From Nostoc linckia z4 (GTDB lineage Bacteria > Cyanobacteriota > Cyanobacteriia > Cyanobacteriales > Nostocaceae): DNA of 64,000 nucleotides. The stretch lies in assembly GCF_002608075.1 (NCBI RefSeq), contig NZ_LAHA01000026.1, forward strand, positions 1 to 64,000, given 5' to 3'. The position numbers and the translations under genes were made by a program. The notes beneath the pieces were generated by a model. It was not told where the DNA came from and did no database searches. It worked only from the letters and a program-made list of their open reading frames with translations. Position 1 is the stretch's first letter. Each line of letters starts with the position of its first letter. Shown here in pieces: positions 49,899 through 58,171 of this stretch.

Positions 49899-50513
49899 AT
49901 GATAATTTTTGATAAAATAAAAATACTAAATTTTATCTTCAACCTTATAGTTATATTTGTGTTAATAACATTGCTTATAGTTAGTTGTAATTATGAAAAT
50001 AGAATCATTAGAAATTCTGGCAATAATAATCAAATAAATAAGGAAACAAACACGATGAAATTAGAAAGTAGCGCTTTTAAATCTAATGAATTAATTCCTG
50101 CTAAATACACTTGTGATGGGAAAGATATTTCTCCACCTCTCCTTTGGGATGAAATTCCCATAGGAACGCAAACCATAGCATTGATTGTTGACGATCCTGA
50201 TGCACCAGGACGAATATTTGTTCATTGGCTTGTTTACAATATTCCAAATACAACTCATCAACTAACAGAGCATACTCCAACTGTAAAAACTCTACCCAAT
50301 GGTGCAGTACAGGGTAAAAATGATTTTGGTAAGTTTGGTTACGGCGGCCCTTGTCCACCAAGTGGCATCCATCGTTACTTTTTTAAACTTTATGCTTTAG
50401 ATAAAAGCTTAGATTTAGCCATAGGGGCTACAAAAAACCAAATTTTAGCAGCAATGGAAGGTCATATTTTGGCAAGCGCAGAATTGATTGGAAGATACAA
50501 ACGCCAGTCTTAA
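49899..50513 (+). CDS. YbhB/YbcL family (PEBP-like) lipoprotein
   Basis: 204-aa Raf-kinase-inhibitor-like protein. Residues about 9-32 are a hydrophobic export signal ending in a plausible lipobox (LLIVSC), so it is probably a lipoprotein in the envelope. The mature domain has FKSNELIPAKYTCDGKDISPPLLWDEIP, IVDDPDAPGRIFVHWLVYNIP, the anion-binding GGPCPPSGIHRYFFKLYALD and ILAAMEGHILASAELIGRY, which is the complete PEBP pattern. A ligand-binding role is likely; the biological role of bacterial members is unclear. ATG 50055 would give a form without signal. Confidence 0.88.
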   Translation: MIIFDKIKILNFIFNLIVIFVLITLLIVSCNYENRIIRNSGNNNQINKETNTMKLESSAFKSNELIPAKYTCDGKDISPPLLWDEIPIGTQTIALIVDDPDAPGRIFVHWLVYNIPNTTHQLTEHTPTVKTLPNGAVQGKNDFGKFGYGGPCPPSGIHRYFFKLYALDKSLDLAIGATKNQILAAMEGHILASAELIGRYKRQS

Positions 50514-50692
50514 TGAAGAATACAGAATACAGAATTCAGAATTCAGAATTCAGAATCAATTAATGTGTTGTGTCTGCGGGAAGGGATGGGGTAGTTCCGA
50601 CTTATACCGATTGAAAAAATCTTTGGGCCCTTACGATACCTCTGTCTCATTCTTTTTTTAATGATTACTCTTGAATTGTGTTTTGATAAACA

Positions 50693-50719
50693 AAAAGCAC
50701 CTTCAAAAAAGGTGCTTTT
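50693..50719. terminator. Bidirectional rho-independent terminator
   Basis: AAAAGCACCTT (50693-50703), loop CAAAA, AAGGTGCTTTT (50709-50719). T-runs occur on both strands. It lies 44 bp beyond the 3' end of the minus-strand gene 50764-51387 and 180 bp after the convergent PEBP gene, and could serve both. Confidence 0.8.
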
Positions 50720-50763
50720 AAAAGAATGCGATAAATATTAGAAATTGGCGAAGGGCTAATTTT

Positions 50764-51387
50764 TTAAGGATTGTAATTGTTAGTCCGAGGACTGCGAGCG
50801 CCACTTACAGATCCCATCATTGCAGCCACTAAACCCAACAAGGAACCAAACACAAACCACCACAATCCCGAACGTACATTAGCTGCAATGTCGCGAGCTT
50901 CTTGAGCTGTTACGTTTGTTCGTGGCAAATTAGGAGTGCCAACTTGGTTTATGACTTGTGCGGCGTTGGAAGCAGCAACACCAAAAGCACCAGATACTCC
51001 ACTTGCAAGTAACCAAGAACTAGCTGCCAAAGTAGTTGCCCAAAGAATTGCCCCGTTAAGAAGAGCTGTATTCCGGTTCATTGGCCCGCAAGCGCGAGCT
51101 GTCACCCAACCGCCAGTAAATAAAGAAATTAATAAAGCAATAGTTGACCAAAGCCCCGCACTACCAGCAGCATTGGGGGCTATTGACCTGGGCGCACCTG
51201 AACCTTCAACTGTACCTGCTGCAACAGCACCAATTATGGCGCTCAAAATTAATTGAGTAGCTAAAGCAATTAACAAACCAGCAAGAATTGGCCCCCAGCG
51301 AACAAGATCGTGATATTCCACTACCCGGCCTGCTACCGCAGGCTCAGTAGAAATAACTTCATTGCCTGTTCGATTTACGTATGACAT
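50764..51387 (-). CDS. Four-TM membrane protein of unknown function
   Basis: 207 aa. Four membrane segments: WGPILAGLLIALATQLILSAIIGAVAAG (about 31-58), AGLWSTIALLISLFTGGWVTARA (about 76-98), LLNGAILWATTLAASSWLLAS (about 108-128) and LWWFVFGSLLGLVAAMMGSVSG (about 173-195). Glycine and alanine are abundant. Between TM3 and TM4 lies a periplasmic or cytoplasmic loop of about 45 residues. Similar proteins occur in cyanobacteria and in soil bacteria. No known motif. GGAG lies upstream of the ATG. Confidence 0.7.
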   Translation of the reverse strand: MSYVNRTGNEVISTEPAVAGRVVEYHDLVRWGPILAGLLIALATQLILSAIIGAVAAGTVEGSGAPRSIAPNAAGSAGLWSTIALLISLFTGGWVTARACGPMNRNTALLNGAILWATTLAASSWLLASGVSGAFGVAASNAAQVINQVGTPNLPRTNVTAQEARDIAANVRSGLWWFVFGSLLGLVAAMMGSVSGARSPRTNNYNP

Positions 51388-51836
51388 AGCTTATATTCTC
51401 CAGTGCTGTTTCAGCAAAGTTTTTGTTCAGGTATATTTATGTTGTATGCTTCAAATTAAATAACTAAATTATCTGCTTTAATATCTATCAATAGAAATAA
51501 CTAATATGTCTATCTTTAGTTATAAAAAAGAGACTTTATTTAATAGGTTGTAATCCAATTTAACTGGAATTAAATTTTGTGAATAATTACTCATCAAATG
51601 TGGATGTAAAAATTTTTAAAATATGGCAAGGGACTGGGGACTGGCGACTGGGGACTGAGTAAAAAGTCTCTTTATGTCTAAGTTTTATCGTCTGTTAATG
51701 TCCTAATCACCTTGGGTCTTGTTATGAAATTTAAAATAAAACCCAACTATAAATTTTCTTATGAACTAGCCTAGTTGTATCTGCAATTAGGCTAAATACA
51801 AAACTTTATGAAAATTATCACAAATAGAAATAAAAA
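51388..51836. other. Intergenic region with a dispersed repeat
   Basis: No gene. 51627-51690 (CAAGGGACTGGGGACTGGCG, then GTCTAAGTTTTATCG) matches 2477-2530. AAATTTAAAATAAAACCCAA at 51725-51745 recalls the block at about 2612-2622. The remainder is AT-rich. Confidence 0.45.
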
Positions 51837-52163
51837 TTAACGTATTCTCACAGCAGTACCTGTGGCGGTAATCAGCATTAAAACTCCTGACTGATCGACA
51901 TTGATGGTGCCAGTATCAATTTCTATACCGATTACAGCATTTGCTCCTAAGCGTTGCGCTCGTTGTTCTAATTCATCTAAGGCTTTGCGTTGACCCTGCT
52001 CAAATAAACGCTCGTAACTACCGGTGCGTCCACCAACAATATCCCGAATCCCTGCTAAAAAATCTCGCAAAAAATTGCTTCCATAAACAACTTCTGCTGT
52101 CACAATACCTAAATATGATTCGATAACGGCTCCTTGAATCACATCAGTAGTAGTTATAATCAT
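51837..52163 (-). CDS. YbjQ family (UPF0145, heavy-metal-binding-domain-like) protein
   Basis: 108-aa soluble protein, full length. MIITTTDVIQGAVIESYLGIVTAEVVYGSNFLRDFLAGIRDIVGGRTGSYERLFEQGQRKALDELEQRAQRLGANAVIGIEID is the complete UPF0145 pattern, including GRSxxYE-like (GRTGSYE) and GANAVIG. Family members assemble as pentamers of unknown function; the 'heavy metal binding' label is not well supported. Monocistronic. Confidence 0.93.
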   Translation of the reverse strand: MIITTTDVIQGAVIESYLGIVTAEVVYGSNFLRDFLAGIRDIVGGRTGSYERLFEQGQRKALDELEQRAQRLGANAVIGIEIDTGTINVDQSGVLMLITATGTAVRIR

Positions 52164-53121
52164 CGATTACCCTCATGAATATACATCAATATTATATCTA
52201 GAAAAATAGGCAAAAACGAATAGGGAACAATGAATGAAAAAGAAGTATTTTATCGATATTTGTGGGATTTTCTTGTAATTAATTGTCTTGAAAATAAAAA
52301 GTAGAGAGTAGGGGGAACCAATCATTTTCAGGTTTGGTTGTGGGATGTTCTGGTGATTGACTGCTTTGATATTTGCAGTCATTTGTGTAGTAAGATAATT
52401 GGGAATAAATAATTTGGTATTTGAATTTGCTCCCTGGAGGAGTAGGTAAAGATACAATTAATCTCTGCTCTAATTGCTCTTTTTAACTAGGTGGATATCA
52501 TTTAATTAGGGATTCCAAGTAATTTATACTTAGACAACTAAAGTGTGTTATGGACAAGTTTGATATATATACTTTGTAGAGAATTTTACAAAAGCGATCG
52601 CCACTCCACTTGAGAGTATTGTCTAATTAGAAATAAAATTTTTAGGAACATTTTGTTTGTTGGATCGATCTTACCGTGTAATGACTAAAAAACTATCCAA
52701 ATACCTGGATATTGGTCTACTAAAGTTAGTATCAAGGAATCAAGTTTGAGAAAAATTAGATACAGATTCAGTAAATTTTTCCACAAAATAACAAACTACT
52801 ATGAATGTTTTAGTCTCTGCCAATATTTAGTACATCCCCAATCAAAGGTTAGTTGCAATATTTATGTAATAAGTGTAAGCACTGAGGAAAACTGTAACTT
52901 TTGTTATTTCAATGATTGATATGCAGAAGAATTTACTTTACTGATTAAGAGCTTACACAGCACCAATCAGTAAAAACTCTGTTATCTCGCGTTGATTGTA
53001 AAGGAAAGAGCAAATGAACAATTAATGTCCAAATCAATGCGAAAAAATACAGTTTTCAAAAGTCCACATTTTTGTTTTAATGTACAAGAAAAAAGTCCTC
53101 TAAAATTTCAGGAAATTTACT
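52164..53121. other. AT-rich intergenic region
   Basis: About 950 bp without a supported gene. The 94-aa minus frame at 52173-52457 has low-complexity composition and no family features. One HIP1 site lies at about 52597. I see no repeats, RNA genes or strong hairpins. Confidence 0.4.
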
Positions 53122-53802
53122 GTGTACAAGCCAACATCATTTGTGTTTAGTGTGCTGTTACTAGGATGTTTTGCTTTTACTACGCCTACGCCAGTACAGG
53201 CTCAGGTGTTAGTGGCGCAAAATAAAAACCCAGAATTAAAGCAATTACTAGAAGAAGGGCGGAGGTTAGTTGATACAGGTGATTATGGAGGCGCGATCGC
53301 AGCTTATCAACAAGCAGCTAGCCTAGATCCCAAGAATGCTAAGATTCATTCAGGTATTGGTTATTTATACGCTCAACAAGGAAATTATCAAGCGGCATTA
53401 ACGGCTTATCGTAAGGCGATCGCCATCAACCCTAACAATAGTGATTTTTATTACGCTGTCGGTTACATCAAAGCTAATTTGGGAGACACTGTAGGGGCAA
53501 AAGAAGGTTACCGTCGTGCCATACAGTTGAACCGTAATAATGTTAACGCCTACTTAGGCTTAGCTGTAACTCAATCTCGGCTTGGAGATTATACTGCTGC
53601 TAGCTGGGCATACGAACAAGCACTTAGTTTAGATAGAAATAATGCCCAAACGTATGAATTAATGGGTTCTATGTATAAACAGCGACGGCAAGCTAAACAA
53701 GCCAACACTGCACTCCAAAAAGCCCGCGACTTGTATAAGCGCCGCAATGACTTAGATGGTGTGGACAGAGTGGAAGCCATGCTGCGCCAGTTAGGAGGAT
53801 GA
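53122..53802 (+). CDS. Secreted tetratricopeptide-repeat protein
   Basis: 226 aa starting at GTG. Residues 1-28 are a signal peptide (VFSVLLLGCFAFTTPTPVQAQ). About five TPR units fill the rest, for example GDYGGAIAAYQQAASLDPKNAKIHSGIGYLYAQQGNYQAALTAYRKAIAINPNNSDFYYAVGYIKANLG. Probably a periplasmic scaffold for envelope or photosystem assembly factors; the partner is unknown. Its stop is only 2 bp from the 3' end of the convergent ABC ATPase gene, with no room for a terminator. Confidence 0.88.
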   Translation: MYKPTSFVFSVLLLGCFAFTTPTPVQAQVLVAQNKNPELKQLLEEGRRLVDTGDYGGAIAAYQQAASLDPKNAKIHSGIGYLYAQQGNYQAALTAYRKAIAINPNNSDFYYAVGYIKANLGDTVGAKEGYRRAIQLNRNNVNAYLGLAVTQSRLGDYTAASWAYEQALSLDRNNAQTYELMGSMYKQRRQAKQANTALQKARDLYKRRNDLDGVDRVEAMLRQLGG

Positions 53803-53804
53803 AA

Positions 53805-54707
53805 TTAATCTAACTGGCGTCCAGTTAATTCCACAAAAATGTCTTCCAGATTCGAGGGACGCACCATCATTCCAGTTTTATCAGGCTGTTGATTCAAGTA
53901 AATATTTGCTGCTTCTAACGAAGGGAAAAACAAATATTCTAAAGATAAGGCACTGTCACTTCCTACTTCCGATAAACTTAATTGCTTCATCACCAAACCT
54001 TCACCGTAAGTAGAACGCAGTTCTTTTAGGGTTCCTAAAGAAATTAGTTTGCCGCCATCCATAATACCGATGCGTCCTGGTTTGGCGGAACCAAAAGCAT
54101 CGCAGAGAAATTCGACCTCATCCATATAATGAGTCGTTAGTAGCATCGTCATCCCCTGCTTATTCAAATCTCGAATAATTTCCCAAAGGCGTCGCCTAGT
54201 TTGGGGGTCTAGTCCTACCGTTGGTTCATCCAAAAACAACATTTGCGGCTGATGCAATAATGCTCTTGCTATCTGCAATCGTCGTTTCATACCCCCAGAC
54301 AAGGTTTTGACCAAATCATGACGTTTTTCCGTGAGTTCAACATATTCCAACCATTGATTAATTAATTGTTGTCGCTGCGGGTTGCTAATATGATGTAGCC
54401 TCCCATGCAGTTCCATATTTTCCCAAACAGTTAAATCGTTATCTACACTGACTTGCTGCAAGACTACGCCAATACTTTGTTTTGCCAACATTGATTGGTT
54501 GACCACATCATAGCCGTTGATTTCTATCCGTCCTTTGGTGGGTTTGGTTAGTGTAGTCAGCATCCGAATGGTGGTGGATTTTCCTGCGCCATTGGGGCCT
54601 AGTAGAGCAAATATTTCTCCTGCTTCAATTTCAAATGACAAATCATTAACTACAGGCACGTTGTTGTAAAACTTGTAGACATTTTCTAATAAGACAGCAG
54701 CAGTCAT
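53805..54707 (-). CDS. ABC exporter ATPase (DrrA-like)
   Basis: 300-aa ATP-binding subunit of an ABC-2 exporter. Walker A GPNGAGKSTT (about residue 36), signature LSGGMKRRLQIARALLHQPQMLFLDEPTVGLDPQTRRRLWE and switch His LTTHYMDE. The C-terminal NLEDIFVELTGRQL is typical of the DrrA group. It is a separate system from 16529-18571. No permease gene is adjacent in the window, so the partner must be elsewhere. Substrate unknown. Confidence 0.92.
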   Translation of the reverse strand: MTAAVLLENVYKFYNNVPVVNDLSFEIEAGEIFALLGPNGAGKSTTIRMLTTLTKPTKGRIEINGYDVVNQSMLAKQSIGVVLQQVSVDNDLTVWENMELHGRLHHISNPQRQQLINQWLEYVELTEKRHDLVKTLSGGMKRRLQIARALLHQPQMLFLDEPTVGLDPQTRRRLWEIIRDLNKQGMTMLLTTHYMDEVEFLCDAFGSAKPGRIGIMDGGKLISLGTLKELRSTYGEGLVMKQLSLSEVGSDSALSLEYLFFPSLEAANIYLNQQPDKTGMMVRPSNLEDIFVELTGRQLD

Positions 54708-54937
54708 GGTAATTTTGCCCCGATTAAAAATTTCAAATCACCGCAATCAGAATTGAGAATTCAGAAATAGAATAGGCTCTGTGCCTAGATACCAGATATA
54801 CAGCATTTTTCAGGTATATGAACTACATCGGTAGGGGCATAATACCAATTCGCAATGAACTTCGCCTCCCCGCTTGCATAACTGTACAGACAAACGAGCT
54901 AACGCTAAAGTAGCAAATTTAGTCGCAAAAATAACAA

Positions 54938-55101
54938 ATGCGAGCGCAAAAATAAAAATGTGACCGCAAAAATAACAAATGCGAGCGCAAAAATAATAAA
55001 TGCGAGCGCAAAAATAATAAATGCGACCGCGAAAATAAAAATGCGACCGCGAAAATAAAAATGCGACCGCAAAAATAACAAATGCGAGCGCGAAAATAAT
55101 A
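54938..55101. repeat. Tandem repeat, 8 units of 20-21 bp (ATGCGAGCGCAAAAATAAYAA)
   Basis: Eight near-identical units alternate GAGCGC and GACCGC/GACCGCG, followed by AAAATAA. There are no unique spacers and no palindromic repeat, so it is not a CRISPR. The units create a spurious frame on the minus strand (SHLLFLRSHLLFLR). GCGAGCGC/GCGACCGC resemble degenerate HIP1 cores. Confidence 0.85.
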
Positions 55102-55205
55102 CCTATTCAAAAAATATTTGCGACAGATACCCCACCCGCTTGTCAAGGGGAGGGGTCTTGTCTATGTGTCGCATTCTTTTTGCGAGATTGCCGTTCGTGG
55201 ATTTT

Positions 55206-55238
55206 AGATCCCCGACTTCTTGAAAAAGTCGGGGATCT
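55206..55238. repeat. Hairpin repeat AGATCCCCGACTT
   Basis: AGATCCCCGACTT (55206-55218) and AAGTCGGGGATCT (55226-55238) form a perfect 13-bp stem with a 7-nt loop. This is a common dispersed hairpin in Nostocales genomes. Confidence 0.7.
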
Positions 55239-55451
55239 GGGCACAAATGAAAACTTATCTCTGTATCCTCTGCGTCTGGAGTTGTCAAACCTCAGAGAAC
55301 AGCGAGTTAATGGTGCAAGCGTCATTAACCCACCCTCGTAAATTGGCGAAGGTATTGTTTAATACAATAGAATTTATTGGAATAATTGGAATAAGCTTTG
55401 CATTAAATTTATTAATGTATTTCAATTTCCACATCTTAAATAGATATACAA

Positions 55452-56204
55452 ATGAACAATTGTTTGAAAATTACCTTTGATAGCAGAAAAACAGCATTAG
55501 CGATTCGAGTTAATCAGCCAGCAGAATTGCCAAATGCTTTACAGGAAATAGGACTGAGTGATTCTCGTCCTGTTTTAGTGGTGGTGGGGGGTGCAAGTAA
55601 TATCAGTGAAACAGACTTTCTCCGCATCCAACGGTTGTTTGTGGAAGTTTTAGCCCCCATTGCTGAAACTTTGGGCGCTTATGTGGTCGATGGGGGTACG
55701 GATGTGGGGGTTATGCGATTAATAGGTACGGCTCGTTCTCAGATAGGTGCTAAGTTTGCTTTGGTTGGCGTCACACCCACAGGTAAAGTTGCTTTACCAA
55801 ATAAATTAGAAACGGATGCTAATTTAACGCCCTTAGAGCCAAATCACACTCATTTTGTGCTAATTCCTGGTAGTAATTGGGGCGATGAATCTCCTTGGAT
55901 ATCTAATGTCGCAACGGTGTTGGCTGGGAACGCACCTTCGGTGACAGTGCTTTTGAACGGTGGCGAAATTACCTTTCAAGATGCCTTTTGTAGCGTTAAT
56001 ACTGGTAGGTTAGTTGTAGTGATTGGTGGTAGTGGTAGAACCGCAGATATACTTGCTAGTGCTTTGGCTGGAAACCCAACGGACGATCGCGCCCAAGAGT
56101 TAGCAAAATCTGGTAAATTCCAGTGTATCAACTTAATCGACATAGAAAGGCGAGTTGATGACTTAGGGGAAATAATTAAGGGTTTGCTTGCTACCAAGGA
56201 GTAA
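55452..56204 (+). CDS. LSDAT (SLOG superfamily) sensor protein, paired with a SLATT protein
   Basis: 250-aa soluble protein with a Rossmann-like nucleotide-binding fold of the LSDAT group, the prokaryotic relatives of the TRPM-channel ligand-sensing domain. Visible motifs are RPVLVVVGGASNISE (about 39-53), YVVDGGTDVGVMRLIGTAR (77-95), ALVGVTPTGKV (103-113), PNHTHFVLIPGSNWGDESPW (130-149) and RLVVVIGGSGRTADILA (186-202). These glycine-rich loops and the NHTH..PG..WGDES stretch are characteristic of this group. SLOG domains are predicted to bind or process nucleotide-derived signals. The SLATT membrane protein gene follows 3 bp later. I infer a sensor-effector pair. Confidence 0.82.
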   Translation: MNNCLKITFDSRKTALAIRVNQPAELPNALQEIGLSDSRPVLVVVGGASNISETDFLRIQRLFVEVLAPIAETLGAYVVDGGTDVGVMRLIGTARSQIGAKFALVGVTPTGKVALPNKLETDANLTPLEPNHTHFVLIPGSNWGDESPWISNVATVLAGNAPSVTVLLNGGEITFQDAFCSVNTGRLVVVIGGSGRTADILASALAGNPTDDRAQELAKSGKFQCINLIDIERRVDDLGEIIKGLLATKE

Positions 56205-56207
56205 ATA

Positions 56208-56822
56208 ATGGCGAAAAAAGATGCTTATCAAGAATTTTTAAAGGAAGATTTTAAGAAATTATTTGCCGGGATGAAGTTAACTGATGTCCAAAAACATTTT
56301 TTGGAATCGCGCTGGTTAGAGCAAGTACTGTGGATGGAAGGTAAGGCGAATCTGGCACGCGATCGCTATTATTTTTTACGGTTAACAACTATCATTGGTG
56401 GCATCATTCTTCCGGCATTAGTCAGTTTAAATATTAATACTATTTCCCCCGACAGTAAAACCACAAGAAATTTAATTGTTGGTTCAACTTTTGTGATTAG
56501 TCAATTAGTTGCTATTAGTGCTGCCATTGAAGAATTCTTTCATTATGGAGAACGCTGGCGACACTATCGCCGTACAGTGGAATCTTTGAAAACCCAAGGA
56601 TGGCAATTTTCACAGTTGGCGGGCCCTTATCGTGATTATACAACTCACCTACAAGCATTTAATTTGTTTGCTGGTCAGGTAGAAGATATTATTCAGCGAG
56701 ATGTGGAAGTATATGCCACTCAAGTTGTACTAGAGAAGAAAGAAGAAAAGCAGAATCAAGAAAACTATATTTTCACGCAAAATGCACAAATAACTAATGT
56801 TGAAGAAAAGAAAGAAGAATAA
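56208..56822 (+). CDS. SLATT-type (DUF4231) two-TM effector protein
   Basis: 204-aa membrane protein. FLESRWLEQVLWMEGKANLARDRYYFLRLTTIIGGIILPALVSLNI (about 31-76) includes TM1 (about 55-77). VGSTFVISQLVAISAAIEEFFHYGERWRHYRRTVESLKTQGWQF (about 91-134) includes TM2 (about 88-110). Helical and charged regions follow, with a KKEEKQNQE tail. This is the SLATT/DUF4231 layout: a soluble helix, two TMs, then W.hYR and long helices. SLATT proteins are predicted pore-forming effectors activated by a partner SLOG or nucleotide-synthesising protein. The gene is 3 bp after the LSDAT gene, clearly an operon. Confidence 0.82.
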   Translation: MAKKDAYQEFLKEDFKKLFAGMKLTDVQKHFLESRWLEQVLWMEGKANLARDRYYFLRLTTIIGGIILPALVSLNINTISPDSKTTRNLIVGSTFVISQLVAISAAIEEFFHYGERWRHYRRTVESLKTQGWQFSQLAGPYRDYTTHLQAFNLFAGQVEDIIQRDVEVYATQVVLEKKEEKQNQENYIFTQNAQITNVEEKKEE

Positions 56823-56903
56823 GCTGTCATGAGTATTTAACTTAGCACTATAGTTTTTGTTGGTTGTTGGTTGTTGACGGTTGACGGTTGACAGTTAAAT
56901 AAA

Positions 56904-57023
56904 CTCCCCCCTGTTAAAGAAAAACAAGGGGAGAGCGAAAACTAAAGTCCGGTAGGGTAATCGGGCTATTTAAGTTTTTATTATTTCTGAACTTTATCTT
57001 ATTCCTCCTGAAGATAGAGAAAA
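56904..57023 (+). repeat. Hairpin-plus-tail element, copy A
   Basis: A C-rich/G-rich stem (CTCCCCCCTGTT with AACAAGGGGAG) is followed by a tail reading ACTAAAGTCCGGTAGGGTAA, TCGGGCTATTTAAG and TTCCTCCTGAAGATAGA. It aligns along its length with copy B, 159 bp downstream. Orientation relative to transcription is unknown. It follows the SLATT gene by 80 bp. Confidence 0.5.
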
Positions 57024-57062
57024 ATCTCTTATAAATTCTATGTTGGTAGCATTTGAAAAAAA

Positions 57063-57179
57063 TTCCCCATTTTTGTTTAAAAATGGGGGAACGTGGAGTT
57101 AAAGTTCGTCAGGTGATCGGAATATCTGTTTATTTTGTCCTGATAATCTCTTTCTCAATTCCTCCGCAAGATAGATAAA
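57063..57179 (+). repeat. Hairpin-plus-tail element, copy B
   Basis: TTCCCCATTTTT, loop GTTT, AAAAATGGGGGAA (57063-57091) is a near-perfect stem. The tail AGTTAAAGTTCGTCAGGTGA, TCGGAATATCTG and ATTCCTCCGCAAGATAGA parallels copy A. Conservation of layout with compensating stem changes suggests structure rather than coding. The rest of the gap to 57296 shows no gene. Confidence 0.5.
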
Positions 57180-57296
57180 TAATGAATCAATATACTGATG
57201 GATGTATTCTTCAACACTTTAATACCAAAGAATACCTCTTTTATTCGCTTTCAGAAAAAAAGGCACAAAAGCTATGCTCCTCAAAACTTCACTTTC

Positions 57297-57746
57297 TTAC
57301 ACTTGTCGTGGATCTTCATCAGGTGGATGCCAACCACCTTTGATCCACAGACGACGCACTTTGATAATAGACCCTTCGTTGTGGCGTTCATCATTGAGGT
57401 CTAAACGATTACAAGTAGCTCGTCCTATGGAAGTAATGCCAACAATTTTTAGACCATCTGCTGACCAAATAAAGTGGTCATACCATTTTTGCTGCCGTGG
57501 ATTAAACAGAGGTACAATTTCTCCTGTATTCGGATCGATTCCAGTTATAAAGTTATCGCGATATCCATTACAACGCTGGCAAGCTAATCCTAAGTTATTG
57601 TGGTCATCTGAGCCACCAAGAGACTGAGGCATAATATGGTCAATAGAAAATAAAGCGGCACTTGCTTCTTCTGAAGAATGACAGTATTCGCAAAGAAACT
57701 TAGCTCTTTCTCTGACGAATTTTTTAGTAGCATCATTAACTGTCAT
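57297..57746 (-). CDS. HNH endonuclease
   Basis: 149-aa HNH nuclease. The fold is complete: RAKFLCEYCHSSEEASAALFSIDHIMPQSLGGSDDHNNLGLACQRCNGYRDNFITG, with zinc-binding pairs CEYC and CQRC, the catalytic SIDHI His and the NNL Asn. The C-terminal stretch LFNPRQQKWYDHFIWSADGLKIVGITSIGRATCNRLDLNDE is typical of a stand-alone cyanobacterial HNH group. Start overlaps the stop of the small partner gene by 4 bp, so they are co-translated. Role unknown; such genes resemble parts of homing or restriction systems. Confidence 0.9.
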   Translation of the reverse strand: MTVNDATKKFVRERAKFLCEYCHSSEEASAALFSIDHIMPQSLGGSDDHNNLGLACQRCNGYRDNFITGIDPNTGEIVPLFNPRQQKWYDHFIWSADGLKIVGITSIGRATCNRLDLNDERHNEGSIIKVRRLWIKGGWHPPDEDPRQV

Positions 57747-57982
57747 GACTCAGAAATGATTTTGGCATTGAGCAAGGTAAAAATTCTATCGAGTTCCAAT
57801 ATGCCTGACAATTCAGCCTCTTCTTCTGAAGTTAGCAATCCGGCTTTTTTCTTCTGTGAGAGTTCTTCAAGTCGAGACTGTAATTCTTCAGTAAATTTAA
57901 ATAAATATATATCCCTAACTTTACTGAGTTTGATTCCAGAATCTACCCAGAATGAGGGTTGAACCATCATTTGAGTAATCAT
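57743..57982 (-). CDS. Small partner of the HNH endonuclease
   Basis: 79-aa protein (98 aa if a GTG at 58039 is used). QPSFWVDSGIKLSKVRDIYLFKFTEELQSRLEELSQKKKAGLLTSEEEAELSGILELDRIFTLLNAKI is helical and charged. I recall similar short proteins directly before HNH genes in cyanobacteria, so the pair seems conserved. The 4-bp overlap with the HNH gene supports a joint function, for example immunity, DNA targeting or a toxin-antitoxin-like relation. No known domain. Confidence 0.7.
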   Translation of the reverse strand: MITQMMVQPSFWVDSGIKLSKVRDIYLFKFTEELQSRLEELSQKKKAGLLTSEEEAELSGILELDRIFTLLNAKIISES

Positions 57983-58171
57983 AAGCTGTATGTCTCGTTT
58001 AATTGAGCAGAATGCTGGTATTCTAACAGCAAATCTCACAAAATTAGCATTAGTTTGAATCTGGGTTGGTTAACTTAATACATTTTAGATTTAGCATGAA
58101 GCGTTGAGAGAGGTGGGGATGTGGAGTGAAATTTTCTCCCCATCTCCCTCAAAGAACGAGTTGAAGTTTTT

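Larger units (their letters stand above)
54708..55451. other. Intergenic region with tandem repeat and hairpin
   Basis: No gene is supported. It contains the 20-21 bp tandem array at 54938-55101 and the hairpin at 55206-55238. The DNA from 55330 to 55451 is AT-rich and should hold the promoter of the LSDAT gene; TACAAT at 55362-55367 is a possible -10. Confidence 0.45.

Noticed and set aside
52173..52457. 94-aa minus-strand frame
   Set aside because: Low-complexity, no conserved pattern, no ribosome binding site.
54938..55101. Considered as a CRISPR array
   Set aside because: Units are contiguous with no unique spacers, are not palindromic, and no cas gene is near.
54919..55146. 75-aa minus-strand frame with repeated SHLLFLR
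   Set aside because: Product of the 20-21 bp tandem array; the repeat explains the open frame.
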